From Primula veris (Eukaryota; Streptophyta; Magnoliopsida; Ericales; Primulaceae): 64,000 nucleotides of DNA. The position numbers and the translations under genes were made by a program. The stretch lies in assembly GCA_963682055.1 (NCBI GenBank), contig OY821742.1:13547752-13611751 (forward strand), in the 5' to 3' direction. Numbering within the stretch: position 1 is the stretch's first letter; each line of letters begins with the position of its first letter. The notes below the pieces were generated by a model. It had not been told where the DNA came from, did no database searches, and worked only from the letters and a program-made list of their open reading frames with translations. Of this stretch, positions 33,263 through 45,574 are shown piece by piece.

Positions 33263-36200
33263 ATTAGAAGAACATCGTTCAACAGAATGGTACTTTGACA
33301 GTGGTTGTTCAAGGCATATGACAGGTGATGCAAGTATTCTAAAAAATGTCATTAATCTTACAGGAAACACTGTTGTATTTGGAGGTGGAGATACACGTAA
33401 AATTATTGGAAAATGAATCTTAAATAAACCCGGAATGCCTGAAATTAATGATGTGTTTCTTGTAGATGGTTTAAAAGTCAATCTTATCAGCATTAGTCAA
33501 CTATGTGATAACAAGATGGTGGTTAAGTTTAACAAAGTTAAGTGTCTTATTACTGATCTAAATGATGATTTGGTCATGATAGGAGTAAGATCAGCAAACA
33601 GTTGCTATATCTTTGAAAAATCTGAATAAGAATTATCTCAGAATAGGTGCAATCAAGCTATTACTAATAATGTTGATATTTGGCACAAAAGGTTTGGTCA
33701 TGTAAACTATAAGACCTTGGATAAACTTGTTAAAGAATAATTAATAAGAGGTATTCCTAAACTCAGTCCAAAAACTCAAGATGTATGTGGTGATTGTACA
33801 ATAGGTAAACAAACAAAGAGTATTCACAAGAGTACTAGTCAAATCTACACTAAGAGAATCCTAGAACTTCTTCATATTGACTTGATGGGTCCTATGCAAA
33901 CTAAAAGTATTGGTGGTAAAAAGTATATTTTGGTAGTTGTAGATGATTTCTCTAGATACTATTGGGTGGTGTTTTTAAAGAATAAAACTGAAACTTTTGA
34001 ACTCTTTAAAAACCTTTGCTTAAAACTGCAACTTGAAAAAGGATCCACCATTGGTAAAATTGTTAGGGTCAGAAGTGATCATGGAACTGAATTTGAAAAC
34101 AGCAAGTTCAGCAATTTTTACAACTCCTTAGGTATAAGTCATGAGTTTTCTGCTCCTAAAACTCTACAACAAAATGGTATAGTGGAAAGAAAGAATATAA
34201 CTATTCAGGAAATGGCTAGAGTCATGCTTAACTCTAAGAAACTTGCCAAAAGATTTTGGGCTGAAGCTGTCAACACTGCATGCTATATTGCTAATAGGGT
34301 TTATATTACAAAAAGTACTACCATGACTGCTTATGAAATTTGGAAAGGCAGAAAACCCAATGTCAAGTATTTTCAAGTATTTGGGTGTGTCTGTTACATT
34401 CTTAAGGATAGAGAACATCTTGGGAAATTTGACCCCAAAAGTGATAAAGGTATATTTCTTGGTTATGCTCAAAACAGTATAGCTTTCAGAGTCTTTAATC
34501 TAAGAACAAACTGTGTTATGGAGTCATATAATGTGTTATTTGATGACTTGAAAGGTGTCTATGAGATTACAGGTGATGATGATGAGTCTGGAATCAAAAG
34601 TAAAGACATAAAAGAAAAACTGCAAATTGACAGTTCTATAGAGGTTGGAAGTCCAGTTGCAACTGAGGTTGGAACCCAGAGTATAACAGACTCTGATGAA
34701 GAAGAGGATGATCCTCCAATTCAATCTAAAAATAAACCTCATTATGCAAGGACTCAGAAGAGTCATTCTCTTGAAAATGTCATTGGAGAAGTCAACTCAG
34801 GTATGAAAACCAGAGGTAAAAGAAATAATGTTGTCCATTTTGCATGTTACATTTCTCAGTTAGAACTAAAGAATATAAAAGAGGCTTTGGAAGATAGTGA
34901 ATGGATTTTAGCTATGCAAGATGAACTGTCTCAATTTGAGAGGAATGATGTATGGACATTAGTACCCAGACCTACTAATAAAAATGTTATAGGGACTAAA
35001 TGGATCTTTAGGAATAAGAGTAATGAAGATGACATAATCATTAGGAATAAAGCTAGACTTTGATGAAACTTTTGCCCCTGTAGCAAGAATAGAATCTATT
35101 AGAATGCTACTTTCTCTTGCTTGCCTGTATGATTTTAAGTTGTTTCAACTTGATATTAAAAGTGCCTTCTTAAATGGCAACATTCAAGAAGAAGTTTATG
35201 TTTGTCAACCCAAAGGATTTGAAGATCCAAAATTCCCTGAACATGTCTATTTACTGAAAAAGGCTTTGTATGGTTTAAACCTAAAGCTTGGTATGAAAGG
35301 TTAACTAAGTTCCTAACTGAAAAAGGTTTTAACAGAAGAGCAGTTGATAAAACATTGTTTACAAAGAAAATCCTAAGAATATTAGTATTGCTCAAATTTA
35401 TGTTGATAACATTGTATTTGGCTCTACTTGTGATAGCAAAACTGCTGAGTTTATTTCTGATATGAAGTTTGAGTTTGAAATGAGTGGTGGAGGTGAATTA
35501 ACTTACTTTCTAGGACTTCAAATTAAGCAGAATGAAAAGGGTATTTTTCTATGCCAAAGTAAGTATGCAGATAACCTTGTCAAGAAATTTGGTTTAACTG
35601 ATAGTAAAGAGAAAAGAACTCCTATGAGTACTAATTTAAAATTGTCTAAGAATGACAAAGGTAAGAGTTTTTGTCCCACTCTCTATAGATATATGATTGG
35701 TAGTCTTCTTTATTTAACTGCTAGTAGACCAGATATTTGCTTAATTGTAGGACTATGTGCTAGATATCAGGCAAAGCCCTTAAAATCTCACCTTCTGGCT
35801 GTCAAAAGGATTTTAAGATATGTAAAATGCACTAGTCACCTTGGTTTATGGTATTCTAAAGATACAAATCACTTTCTAGTTGGTTATTGTGATGCTGATT
35901 GGGCTGGTAATATTTATGATAGAAAAAGCACTTCTGGCGGTTGTTTTTATTTTGGAAATAATCTTGTTTCATGGTTTAGTAAAAAACAAAACTGCATTTC
36001 TTTATCTACTGCTGAGACAGAATACATTGCAGCTGGTAGTAGATGTTCTCAACTTATATGGATGAAACAAATGTTAAATCATTATAACATTAAACAAGAA
36101 GTGTTAACTCTTTTTTGTGATAACAAAAGTGCTATAGATTTGGTAAAAAATCCAGTACAATATTTCAGAACTAAACATATTGATTTAAGACACCATTTTA

Positions 36201-36468
36201 TCAGAGAATTAGTTGAAGAAAAAAGTTTAATTTTAGAACATGTTTCAACTGAAAGACAACTAGCAGATATTTCACAAAACCCCTGGATACAAACAAGTTT
36301 GAATCTTTAAGAAGTGATATAGGGGTATGTCACTATAGATCTAGTTGAATACTTCTGCTATGTATGTCTGTTTTGAGTAACCTTACTACATTTTATATCT
36401 AAGGTAAGTCTTGATTGAGCTATAAAGTTTTTATCTTGAAAAAGCCGCTAATTGATGTCTTAAAAACA

Positions 36469-36482
36469 GATGTGGGATAACT
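36469..36482 (+). other. Polypurine tract of copia family B
   Basis: AGATGTGGGATAAC immediately precedes the right LTR start TGTCCTAGC. Confidence 0.5.
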
Positions 36483-37607
36483 TGTCCTAGCAGATTTCTG
36501 GCCTATGAACTAATTGTTGCCTATTGTTTTTGAACTAAATAATCCTAATTGAATGTTAAGAATTGTGACAGCTCTATGTTTACAAGTGAGGTTGCAACCT
36601 CAGTTGCAACCACAGCTCCAACCTGCTGTTCTGCATGATTCTGTTCAATTCTGTAACTCTGCATTACTATTCTTTAATAAAGTTTATTTATTTTAAAGTA
36701 TGCAGGAAATATTCTCATATACACTTAAAGATTCAGTTTGCTCTTATTGAGAATATTTAAGTGATAAATAATGGAAAGTGTTTAAATGGAATATGGAGAT
36801 TAGTTTGAAAATATAATGTTCCTTTAACTATGGAAACAAGATCTCCTTTATTATACCATGTCTTTATCTCATCATTCAATCTATGTGTTTACAAAGTCAG
36901 CAATGATCTAATTAGATTGAATATATATATATAGAGAGTTATGGTTTCACGTTTTATCAAGACTATATCTCTAAATAAGATATTGTTTATATGTTCCGTG
37001 TTTAAGGATTAAGTAACTCATACTTTCAAGCTAGTCTGTTAACGGGTAATTACAAGAAGATTGGGTCAATCAATTACAGCATTATCTTATCCAAGATATG
37101 GAAATGCTGATCAATCAGAAGAGTCCAAATCAATCAACAAGTTCTTGAAGAAATAAGATTGTTTTTACTCTTTATATAGTTAACAGATCTGCTTGTAAAA
37201 AGTGTGTGTTCTAAATTATAAAAAACTCAACTTTGAGAGAATACACAATAAACTTTAAATATGAAAACTATGAAACCAATGGTGGAATGTCATTAATCTT
37301 TTGAGTGATATTTATAAGGTAGGAGCAATACAGAGATAGGCAGAAAAACCTAGAGGCAGTCTGAGAGTTTTTCATAAAGAATTGAATCCTATATTATAAG
37401 CCATTATAATATCATCAATCTGGGTAAGTGTCCCGGAGACGTAACCCAGTTGGGTGAACTCCGTTGTTAAATGTACGTGTGATTTAATTCAAATACATTT
37501 AATTATTTCAGTTCTGCCTATCATTATACTTAGGTTCCAACCTCAGTTGCAACTGTACTTGAAAACTAACTATATAACTGCAATTAAAATAACGGATACT
37601 AATTTCC
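36483..37607 (+). repeat. Right (3') LTR of copia family B
   Basis: 1125 bp from TGTCCTAGCAGATTTC to TAATTTCC (terminal CA changed to CC). Its boundaries are set by comparison with the solo LTR at 61111-62331, which has a target duplication. Confidence 0.85.
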
Positions 37608-38204
37608 TATTCTTTCTGGAAAATCATTTGAGGTTGACAAAAGTGTCACGTTTACACCATAAAGATTCGTCCACAATTTGACTATACGTAGTAAGAGAAC
37701 CAAGCTTTTTATAGAGCCACACACACAAACTCTAAGACAAGAGCTCATGCATAATGTACATCAACTTTTACTTATAATGTGGATTATTTAATTTTCTATT
37801 ACAAAACTACGTACAATTTTGACCGTCTTATAACTTTTATTAAAATTATCGAAATAATTTTTTTTAAATGTAATCATAAAATTTAACATTTGAACTATAT
37901 GATCAACTTTTAAAAATTAAATAGAAACGGAGAGAGGGCATCGATAACCTAGCCGTGTCCTCAAATTAACTTTATCATTTCATTCACCTCAGATAGCTGG
38001 GAAGAATTCCTTATCTCAAAAATAAAATATTGTTTTCAATTCAAGTAAAACATTATTTTTAAGTAAAAGATTTTTAATTTACCTTCATTTTTAATTTAAG
38101 TAAAAGATTTTCTGTCTTCCACTATACAAATTACAAACCTTCCCGCCACCATCAACACTATATGTGTACTCCATTCACTTTTAGATTATTATTTATTTAT
38201 TATT
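37608..38204 (+). repeat. Post-LTR segment, right copy
   Basis: Nearly identical to 30389-31057 apart from a deletion of about 70 bp in the Stowaway-like stretch. Beyond 38204 the two copies diverge completely. Confidence 0.8.
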
Positions 38205-38637
38205 AAATGAGAGAGAGAATATTTTTAATTAGTATAAAAAATACTAAATAGGAAAGAATATTTCAGGGGAATTGATGTGTAACGTAATTGGTTAATCTCA
38301 CAATAAACAAGTGCAAGTTACATATTGTTCCTTACTATCCAGTTTTAACGGCTGACTCAATATATTGTAGATCAAACTATTAAGACATATGTATCATGCA
38401 TGCATACATTATATTGTAATTAGGATTATTATTCTTAATTTGAATTTAAAAAACTTAGTAAATATTTGATAAGATACTAATTTTGCCGGCAATTTTTTTT
38501 TTCTTTCTATATACAGCAAATTTCCTATGTCATGGTAGTAAGATTAACCACTATGTTTTATTTCGAGTCACCCAACAAATGGATGTTGGAAATTTAGTAT
38601 AGCACAATGTCCTGTTTAGCATTGCTACTTCCTTAGA
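38205..38637. other. Intergenic DNA
   Basis: Anonymous sequence between the copia B duplication and the left end of the large Mutator-like element. No gene seen. Confidence 0.5.
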
Positions 38638-38655
38638 GGATGTTTGGTCGGTGAT

Positions 38656-38860
38656 ACTGAATTTTTATACTACATTTTTTTTCTGAAAGAACACACAAAC
38701 CGTAAATTAAATGTACAAACCGTACATTTTAAGTGCAAACCATAGATTAAATGTACGGTTTGCAGCTCAGAAAATTTCAGTGTAAAACCGTAGATTTTTT
38801 CTACATACCGTAGATTAAATCTACGGTTTGTACTAAAAATTACACAGTCAGTCCCTGCGT
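38656..38860. repeat. Left terminal inverted repeat of the MULE
   Basis: Repeated ACAAACCGTA and TAAATCTACGGTTTGTA motifs in both orientations, the inverse counterpart of 49200-49400. Motif repetition suggests several transposase binding sites per end; this is inferred. Confidence 0.85.
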
Positions 38861-41800
38861 CAAAATACATAGTCAGTTCCTTTGTCAATTTACACAGTCA
38901 GTCCCTGAAAAAAGTACACAAATTTTTTCTTTCTCTTTCTCAAAAACCCAAATTTTTCAACCCAAAAAAAAACCCCAAATCAATCAAGGACAATAATCAT
39001 CATATTTCTCAAAAAAACCCTCAAATCATCAATCAAATTTCGCAGTACAAAAACCGCAAATCACCAATCAAAAAATATACCCTAATTCAAGGTATTTCTT
39101 TATTCCCTAATTTATTATTTATTTTGTGTAGTTTCAATTTGTAAAATAGGAAAAAATATATAAAATATGTCAATTGATTATTCACTTAGCGATTATAATT
39201 GCTTGTTATTTGTTTATATTAATTATAGAAAATTAGAATTGTTGATATTTGTCCCATTTTATAAAAAAATAGGGTTTTTATTCAAATTTGTTTATTTAGA
39301 TATTTATTACTAATTGTTTGGTTATCGTGTTACATGTCTATGTTCCTTATTTGTTTTGATTGGAAAAAATAAAAATAGTTAGCCTTTATTAATATTTACT
39401 CGTTTGGAAAATTAGGTGTTTTATAAAATTAGGTTTTTTAATTAGTTTGTTTGCCCAAATCACCAATCAAAAAAAGATACCATAATTCAAGTTATTTCTT
39501 TATTCCCTAGTTTATTATTTATTTTATATAGTTTTAATTTACAAAATAGGGAAAAAGATATAAAATATGTCATTCGATTAATTGATTATTCACTTAGTGT
39601 TTATAATTTCTTGTTGTTTGTTTATATTAATTATAAAAAATTAGGGTTGTTGATATTTTTCCCGTTTAAAAAAAAAAAAGAGTTTTTATTCAAATTTGTT
39701 TATTTAGATATTTATTACTAATTGTTTGGTTATCATTAAATGTGTATGTTCCTGATCTTGTTTTGATTGGGAAAATAAAAATAGTTACGATTTATTAATA
39801 TTTACCCTTTTAAAAATTAAGTGTTTTATAAAACTAGGTTTTTTTTGATTACTTTGTTTGATATTAGCCGTATATTAATTAAAAAAAAAATTAGGCTTAT
39901 TGATAGTTTTCCCGTTTTATAAAAAAATAGGGTTTTTATTCAATTTTATTTTAACTTTTTATAATAGCAAGTGCAACAATGTAAAATTTCGTTTGGTGAG
40001 ACACCATATATACTGCGATAATTTTTTATAAGCTTTTGGACTTTCGCACACCTTATACCAAGAAAACACATGACAGGTCCGCAATGCACCAGAGAGATCA
40101 GTGTCCCCATTTCTAATAAAATAGACGTCCATTCTTAAAAGCTGTACTGTAAATAGCTTAAAAGCTATTTTTAAATTAGCTTGTAAAAACAGCTTACAAG
40201 CTGGTTTAAAAACAGCTATTAAGTCAACTTTCAAGATGTTTATAGTACAACTTTACAGCTTAAAAACTGTTTTTAAACCAGTTTGTAAGCTGTTTACAGT
40301 ACAACTTTTAAGCTGGGTTTAAAACAGCTTGTAAAAACAACTTAGAAGCTGGTTTAAAACATATAGGTTTTTTTTAATTACTTTGTTTGCCCAAATCACC
40401 AATCAAAAAAGATACCCTAATTCAAGTTATTTCTTTATTTCTATTTTATTATTTATTTTATATAGTTTTAATTTGTAAAATAGGAAAAAAGATATAAAAT
40501 ATGTCAATTAATTATTCACTTAGGCTCTATTTGTTTTGTTGTAAAATGGGGGTAAACAAACATTTACGGGTAAAATAGATTTTATGGGTGATTGGTTTAA
40601 CGTAAAACATTTTTTTTGGAAAAACTTTTCCCACATATCCAGTAAAATTGGGGGAAACGATTACCCCGCAAATAAAGTTGTAAACGGTTTACGGAGCCTC
40701 TCTCTATATTCTTTCTAATACTAGTATTATAACTATTATTAATTATAGGTCTATTCTTTCAAAATTATTTAATAATTAGTCCAATTCTAACTACTAACCA
40801 ATAAAAAAAAAAAGAAAAAAACACGAAAATTCTAAAAAATAACAAAAATGGAAAAAAAAAAATCCAAAAAATCTAAAAACCCAAGAAAATTTGATAAAGC
40901 TAAAATCTAATTAACCAATAAAAAAAATAAAAAAATAGAAAAAAATCTAAAAAATAACAAAAAAATGGAAAAAATAAAACAAAAAATTCCGAAAAATCTA
41001 AAAAACCCAAGAAAATTTGAAAAAGCTAAAATCTAATTAACCAATAAAAATATAAATAAATAGGAAAAAATTTAAAAAATAACAAAAAAATGGAAAAAAT
41101 AAAACAAAAAATTCCAAAAAATCTAAAAAAACCCAAGAAAATTTGAAAAAAGCTAAAATCTAATTAACCAATAAAAATATAAATAAATAGGAAAAAATCT
41201 AAAAAATAACAAAAAAATGGAAAAAATAAAACAAAAAATTCCGAAAAATCTAAAAAATCCAAGAAAATTTGAAAAAGCTAAAAAAAAGTCAATAATATCT
41301 TCTATACTTATAATTTTATGAGTTTATATGTTGAAAAATTATAAGTTATTATAAGTGACGTATATGATATAAAATATGTGTTTATGTTATGTTTCCTATA
41401 CATGTTGACGAAGTTCCTTTCAGAAAAGTAGACGAACTTTTAGCTTTTTTTCCGTCAAAATAATTGTGATTTTAATCACTAATGTTTTTAAACTTTCACG
41501 AACTTATTCATTTTTGTGACTTTTAGTTAATTTTTGTGACTTTTAGTTAATTTTTGATGTTTTTCATCTTAAAATAATTTGTTTAAAGTATGAACAATGT
41601 TTATTTATTTATGCATCGAATTTGTCTAATTTAAATAACTAATAGATTTTTGAATTTCAATAAAATTCCCATGGGAAACCTTTGACGCACCAAACACCCG
41701 TAAATAAAATGCAAACAAAAGTTTGCACCGTAAAACTTTACCCGAAAAATATTTTCCCTCCATAAATATTTTACTACGAAACAAACAGAGCCTAGTGATT

Positions 41801-42105
41801 ATAATTGATTGTTGTTTGTTTATATTAATTAAAGAAAATAAAAATAGTTAGGGTTTATTAATATTTACCCGTTTTGAAAATTACGTGTTTTATAAAATTA
41901 GGTTTTTTTTAATTAATTTGTTTGCATAAATATTAGTTGTAACTTGTTTTTGTGGAGTCTTAGCTAATCTAACACTATAGAAAAGCGAGCATGATTTGTT
42001 GGCCTAATTACTCTCTAAATGGAAATATTTTACCAACTATATTTTATAGGCTAACATTTTCCGACAAATTGTTTAATTTTATATAATGTTTAATACAGGT
42101 TCTTC
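38861..42105. other. AT-rich left interior of the MULE
   Basis: Three imperfect copies of a roughly 400-bp module start with AAATCACCAATCAAAAAA at about 39058, 39465 and 40395. The third is split by a MITE (40523-41792). A cluster of AGCTT-type motifs occupies about 40130-40370. A minus-strand frame next to it (about 40130-39959, MDVYFIRNGDTDLSG) has coding-like composition but no known domain. No gene is supported. Confidence 0.55.
40523..41792. mobile_element. MITE with GGCTCTRTTTGTTT termini
   Basis: Left end GGCTCTATTTGTTTTGTTGT and right end complement GGCTCTGTTTGTTTCGTAGT, flanked by TA at 40521-40522 and 41793-41794. Paralogous modules at about 39190 and 39595 show the empty site (CACTTAG(T/C)GxTTATAATT), confirming the boundaries. 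Ends of this form are usual in PIF/Harbinger (Tourist) elements. Its interior carries four tandem units of about 120 bp (AATTTGAAAAAGCTAAAATC, 40890-41290). Confidence 0.75.
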
Positions 42106-44805
42106 ATGGCTCAGCCATGTCCACAGATTAAAGGTAAGATGGGCATTTTACGCCAGACCGATCATATTTCAAATATGACTTGGAAGGCTGGGAAAGAAGC
42201 GGGGAGAGGGGATGCGAACAAGATACGGTTATATAATTATAGTTGGCAGATACCGACGCCTGAAAGAGTGGTACAAAATATGATTAGAGCGGGTTTTCAC
42301 AGTATTCACACAATATGTAATTATACCGTAGATCGAGGCTTGCTTACAGCCTTAGTTGATAGGTGGTGTGATGAGACCCACTCGTTCCATTTTGTCGGTG
42401 GAGAGTTGGGGATATCGTTACAGGATGTAGAGATCATGCTTGGTCTGAGGGTGGATAGTCTTGCTGTTACCCGATCAGAGAGAAATGATACCAAGGCGAG
42501 CAGATTGAATTTGGTAGAGAGCTTGTTGGGTGTTAGACCTGCTGACAATCAAGTTGATACTAATTATTTGACAGTTAAACTTGATTGGATATTACATACT
42601 TTCGGTGAATTACCCCCCGAGCCTACTGATGAGCGCTTGTTATATCAGTCTAGGGCTGCCATGTTATTATTACTTGGTGCACATGTATTTTCAGATAGGA
42701 TCAGTGATCAGATTCCACTATGGCCTCTACCCTTTCTTGAGGATTTTGACACATGTGCAGAGTATAGTTGGGGATCAGCTCTTCTGGCCTGATTGGAGAC
42801 TAATTTATACAAATTGGTGCGGGATAAATCTAGCAGAGTAAGCGGGGAGGTGATGTTACTTGATATGTGGGTGATAACCAGGCTTCTGCCTGTTAGACCA
42901 TGTGAAGGGTTGCCTGCTGATATCGACCCACCTGAGGGATTCCCTAGGTTTTCCCTCGGTTACAGATATGATATTATTTAATTTTTATATTTGATTTGTA
43001 TTTTTTGGGGTGTATTTATCATTTACGTATTTTATTTATATTTATTGTTTATCTGCTTCTATTTGTATATTACAGATAGAAAATACGGAGGCTTGCTAAT
43101 CTTAAACCATATGTCTACGGAGATAATGTGGTCCATATAAGGGACCAGTTTGACCAGATGTCGCATGAACAGGTAAATTTTCACTTTCTTATTTCCTACA
43201 TGTAATTTACGTATTATATGTCGTATATGATTGCATTGGTCTTATTTTGATAGTATATAATTTTTTAAACAGTTTTTGACCGGGTGGAAAAAAACAGCTT
43301 AAAAGCTGTACTGTAAACCGCTTAAAAGTTGTTTTACAGGCTATTTTAAAAGCAGCTTTTAAGCTGTTTGTAAACAGCTTTTAAGTTGTTACAAGCTGTT
43401 CTGTAAACAGCTGTTTAAAAACTGCTTAAAAGTTGTTTTTACAGGCTATTTTAAAACAGCTTTTAAGAAGTTTTTAAACAGCTTTTAAGCTGTTCTGTAA
43501 ACATCTTAAGAGCTGTTTAAAAACTGCTTACAAGTTGTTTTTACAGTACATCGATGTATTTTTAAACTTTTGTTTACATATTCTGCGGATTACAAATAGT
43601 CTGGCAGTCTTACGGGAACATCGATGACTATCCGGAATATTGCACGCGGGGTCGTGATATGTGGCATTGTTGCATTCTGCTCATTTGTAATGAGAAGATT
43701 GAGTTCCATCCTGCGGACAGTTTTATGAGACAGTTTGGTTTTGTTTAGGTTGTCCCTACAAATATTTGGAAACCCAAACAGGGTCACGGAAATGATAGAA
43801 GATATGGGAATAAATCTGACCAAAAACACGATTGGCCTGAACTTTTTGAAGAGTTTATAAACGTGTGGAATGATCGCCACAGCCTACTTTTTAATGGCGA
43901 CTTTGGTACGGGAACGTCACCTGATTAATTGAGATGGTATAGAGAGAGGACGCGTATCTTCGTAAATCCACCTGAACTTAGACTGCCATCTCACGGTTTC
44001 CATGAGTATACGGGTGTGCTGTATAAGATGGTTCAACTAGTTAAAGTTCAATAATATTTGTTTGTCATTTTTTTGTTTGTATGGCTCAATACTAATAAAT
44101 TATATTAGTTTGTTATTTTTTTTGTGCAGAAAGCGATGTTGCGCCGCAGTTTCAAATCTTTTAAACGGATGAAATCTAAACATGATGTGGATTTATTACG
44201 TTCGGAGTTTACTGAACTGAGAATTAATCTATATGGGTCAGGTGATGAACAGTCGGAGGAGGAGGATGACGATAACGACGATGGTGATGACGAACAAGGT
44301 TACGACGATAGTACTTACAGATACGAGAGGGATTCAAGTTATTGGCGTACCGAAAGAGGCAGAGGGGAATGCGAATCTAGTAGTGGAAGGCGTGGCGGGG
44401 GGTAGAAAAATGGGTGGAGGTAGATGCACGACTACAGATCAGGATGGAAGTTCAAACGGTCATCGTCGTGCTTCTTTTGGAGGGTCGTCCTACTTACACG
44501 AGAATGTCCAGTTCGACACCGAGACCCCATATTTTTTTCATAGACAGTCATTTGGGTCGTATGATTATCATCCTGGTCAGCATTCAACAGACACTTGGGA
44601 TCGATGATTGACAATTACATCACACGACCGTGCTCCGCATCCAAAATCGCAGGATAGAGATAGACGTCGTCTGGAGCTAAACGAGATTGAAGAGTCCAGT
44701 GAGCCATCATCGGACAAATTAACATCGGCGGGAAAGATGCTCCCTATGTCAAACTTTAAACGGTTTAGTCGTGCCAAAAAAAAAGTTATGATTTGTTTTA
44801 TTTAA
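42106..44805 (+). pseudogene. Plant mobile domain (PMD) gene remnant
   Basis: Exon-like blocks encode a PMD (aminotransferase-like/MAIN-type) protein. 42106-42981: HTICNYTVDRGLLTALVDRW, DETHSFHFVGGELGISLQDVEIMLGL. 43085-43170: RRLANLKPYVYG. About 43600-44050: WQSYGNIDDYPEY, MRQFGFV, VPTNIWKP. 44130-44610: a basic then acidic tail (SEEEDDDNDDGDDEQ). Introns with GT-AG edges are plausible at 43173-43600 and 44053-44129. Lesions: TGA at 42790-42792 (expected TGG), TAG at 43746-43748 (likely CAG), TAA at 43926-43928, and a frameshift in the tail. PMD proteins in plants act in silencing and meristem maintenance or travel with transposons; this copy belongs to the MULE. Confidence 0.82.
43290..43560. 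repeat. AGCTT/AAGCT inverted-motif cluster in the PMD intron
   Basis: About twenty copies of CAGCTTTTAAGCTG-like and CTGTAAACAGCTT-like words, many self-complementary, packed in 270 bp. A related cluster lies at 40130-40370. Confidence 0.75.
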
Positions 44806-44986
44806 TTTGATTTGTATATTGAATTGTAAGTTACTGAACTAAGTTCATATGTTATATTTGTAGCTGGGTTGGAATATTATAGTATTGTCGTATATGTTTT
44901 TTACAGGTTAGTTATTATGGTAGAACAAAAAAACATTCAAGGTCATGTCAAAATTTTGAGTTTTTTCATAATATAAAATGACAAAC

Positions 44987-45457
44987 CGAACCGTAAAAAA
45001 AAAATACAAACTGTAAGTTAAATCTACGGTTTGTAGTGTAAACGCCCTTGTATGTCTTATCTATAAAAATCCGCCAACAACACTTACTCACTTTTGAATT
45101 ATTTTGATTGATTTGACAACTCACAAGTTCGTCTTTATTATGAAATGACAACACTTTCCGAAAATGACTTCTCAATGCATTATTAAAGCTTGATAGTGAC
45201 TAGACATGATTTTTTTTTTAAATAACGAACCGTAAAAAAAATACAAACCATAAGTTAAATCTACAGTTTGTAGTGTAAACGCCCTTGGATACCTTATCTA
45301 TAAAAATCCGCCAATAACACTTACTCACTTTTGAATTATTTTGATTGATTTGATAACACACAAGTTCGTCTTTATTATGAAATGACAACCCTATCCGAAA
45401 ATGACTTTTCAATGCATTATTAAAGCTTGATAATGACTAGACATGATTTTTTTTTCT
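44987..45457. repeat. Tandem duplication upstream of the MULE transposase
   Basis: Two units of about 239 and 232 bp (44987-45225 and 45226-45457), close copies of each other. Each begins CGAACCGTAAAAAA and includes TTAAATCTAC(G/A)GTTTGTAGTG, the terminal-repeat motif of the same element. They lie just before the transposase coding region, in its presumed promoter and leader. Confidence 0.82.
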
Positions 45458-45574
45458 AAAATTGAATATAAATATGGTATATTTTTGCCAATCCTAACCA
45501 TCTCTCAAATTAAACACAAACACTCACTTGAATCTCTTCAAAAATACTCATTTCTCCAAACAAAAACTCTTCGA

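Larger units (their letters stand above)
31058..36310 (+). pseudogene. Copia family B gag-pol remnant
   Basis: Plus-strand blocks in copia order. Zinc knuckle CRECRGYGHIQSEC (31212-31253); a second knuckle with one Cys changed (CNFYKRPGH, about 31880). Protease WYFDSGCSRHMTGD (about 33283-33325). Integrase zinc region (HKRFGHVN...CGDC) and core (HIDLMGPM, SDHGTEFEN, NGIVERKN) at 33680-34200. RT at 35060-35600 with YVDN where the active site normally has YVDD. RNase H to 36310. Several frameshifts and stops break it. A 1.2-kb insertion splits it at 32092-33262, and the 5' part of gag and the primer site are missing. Confidence 0.92.
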
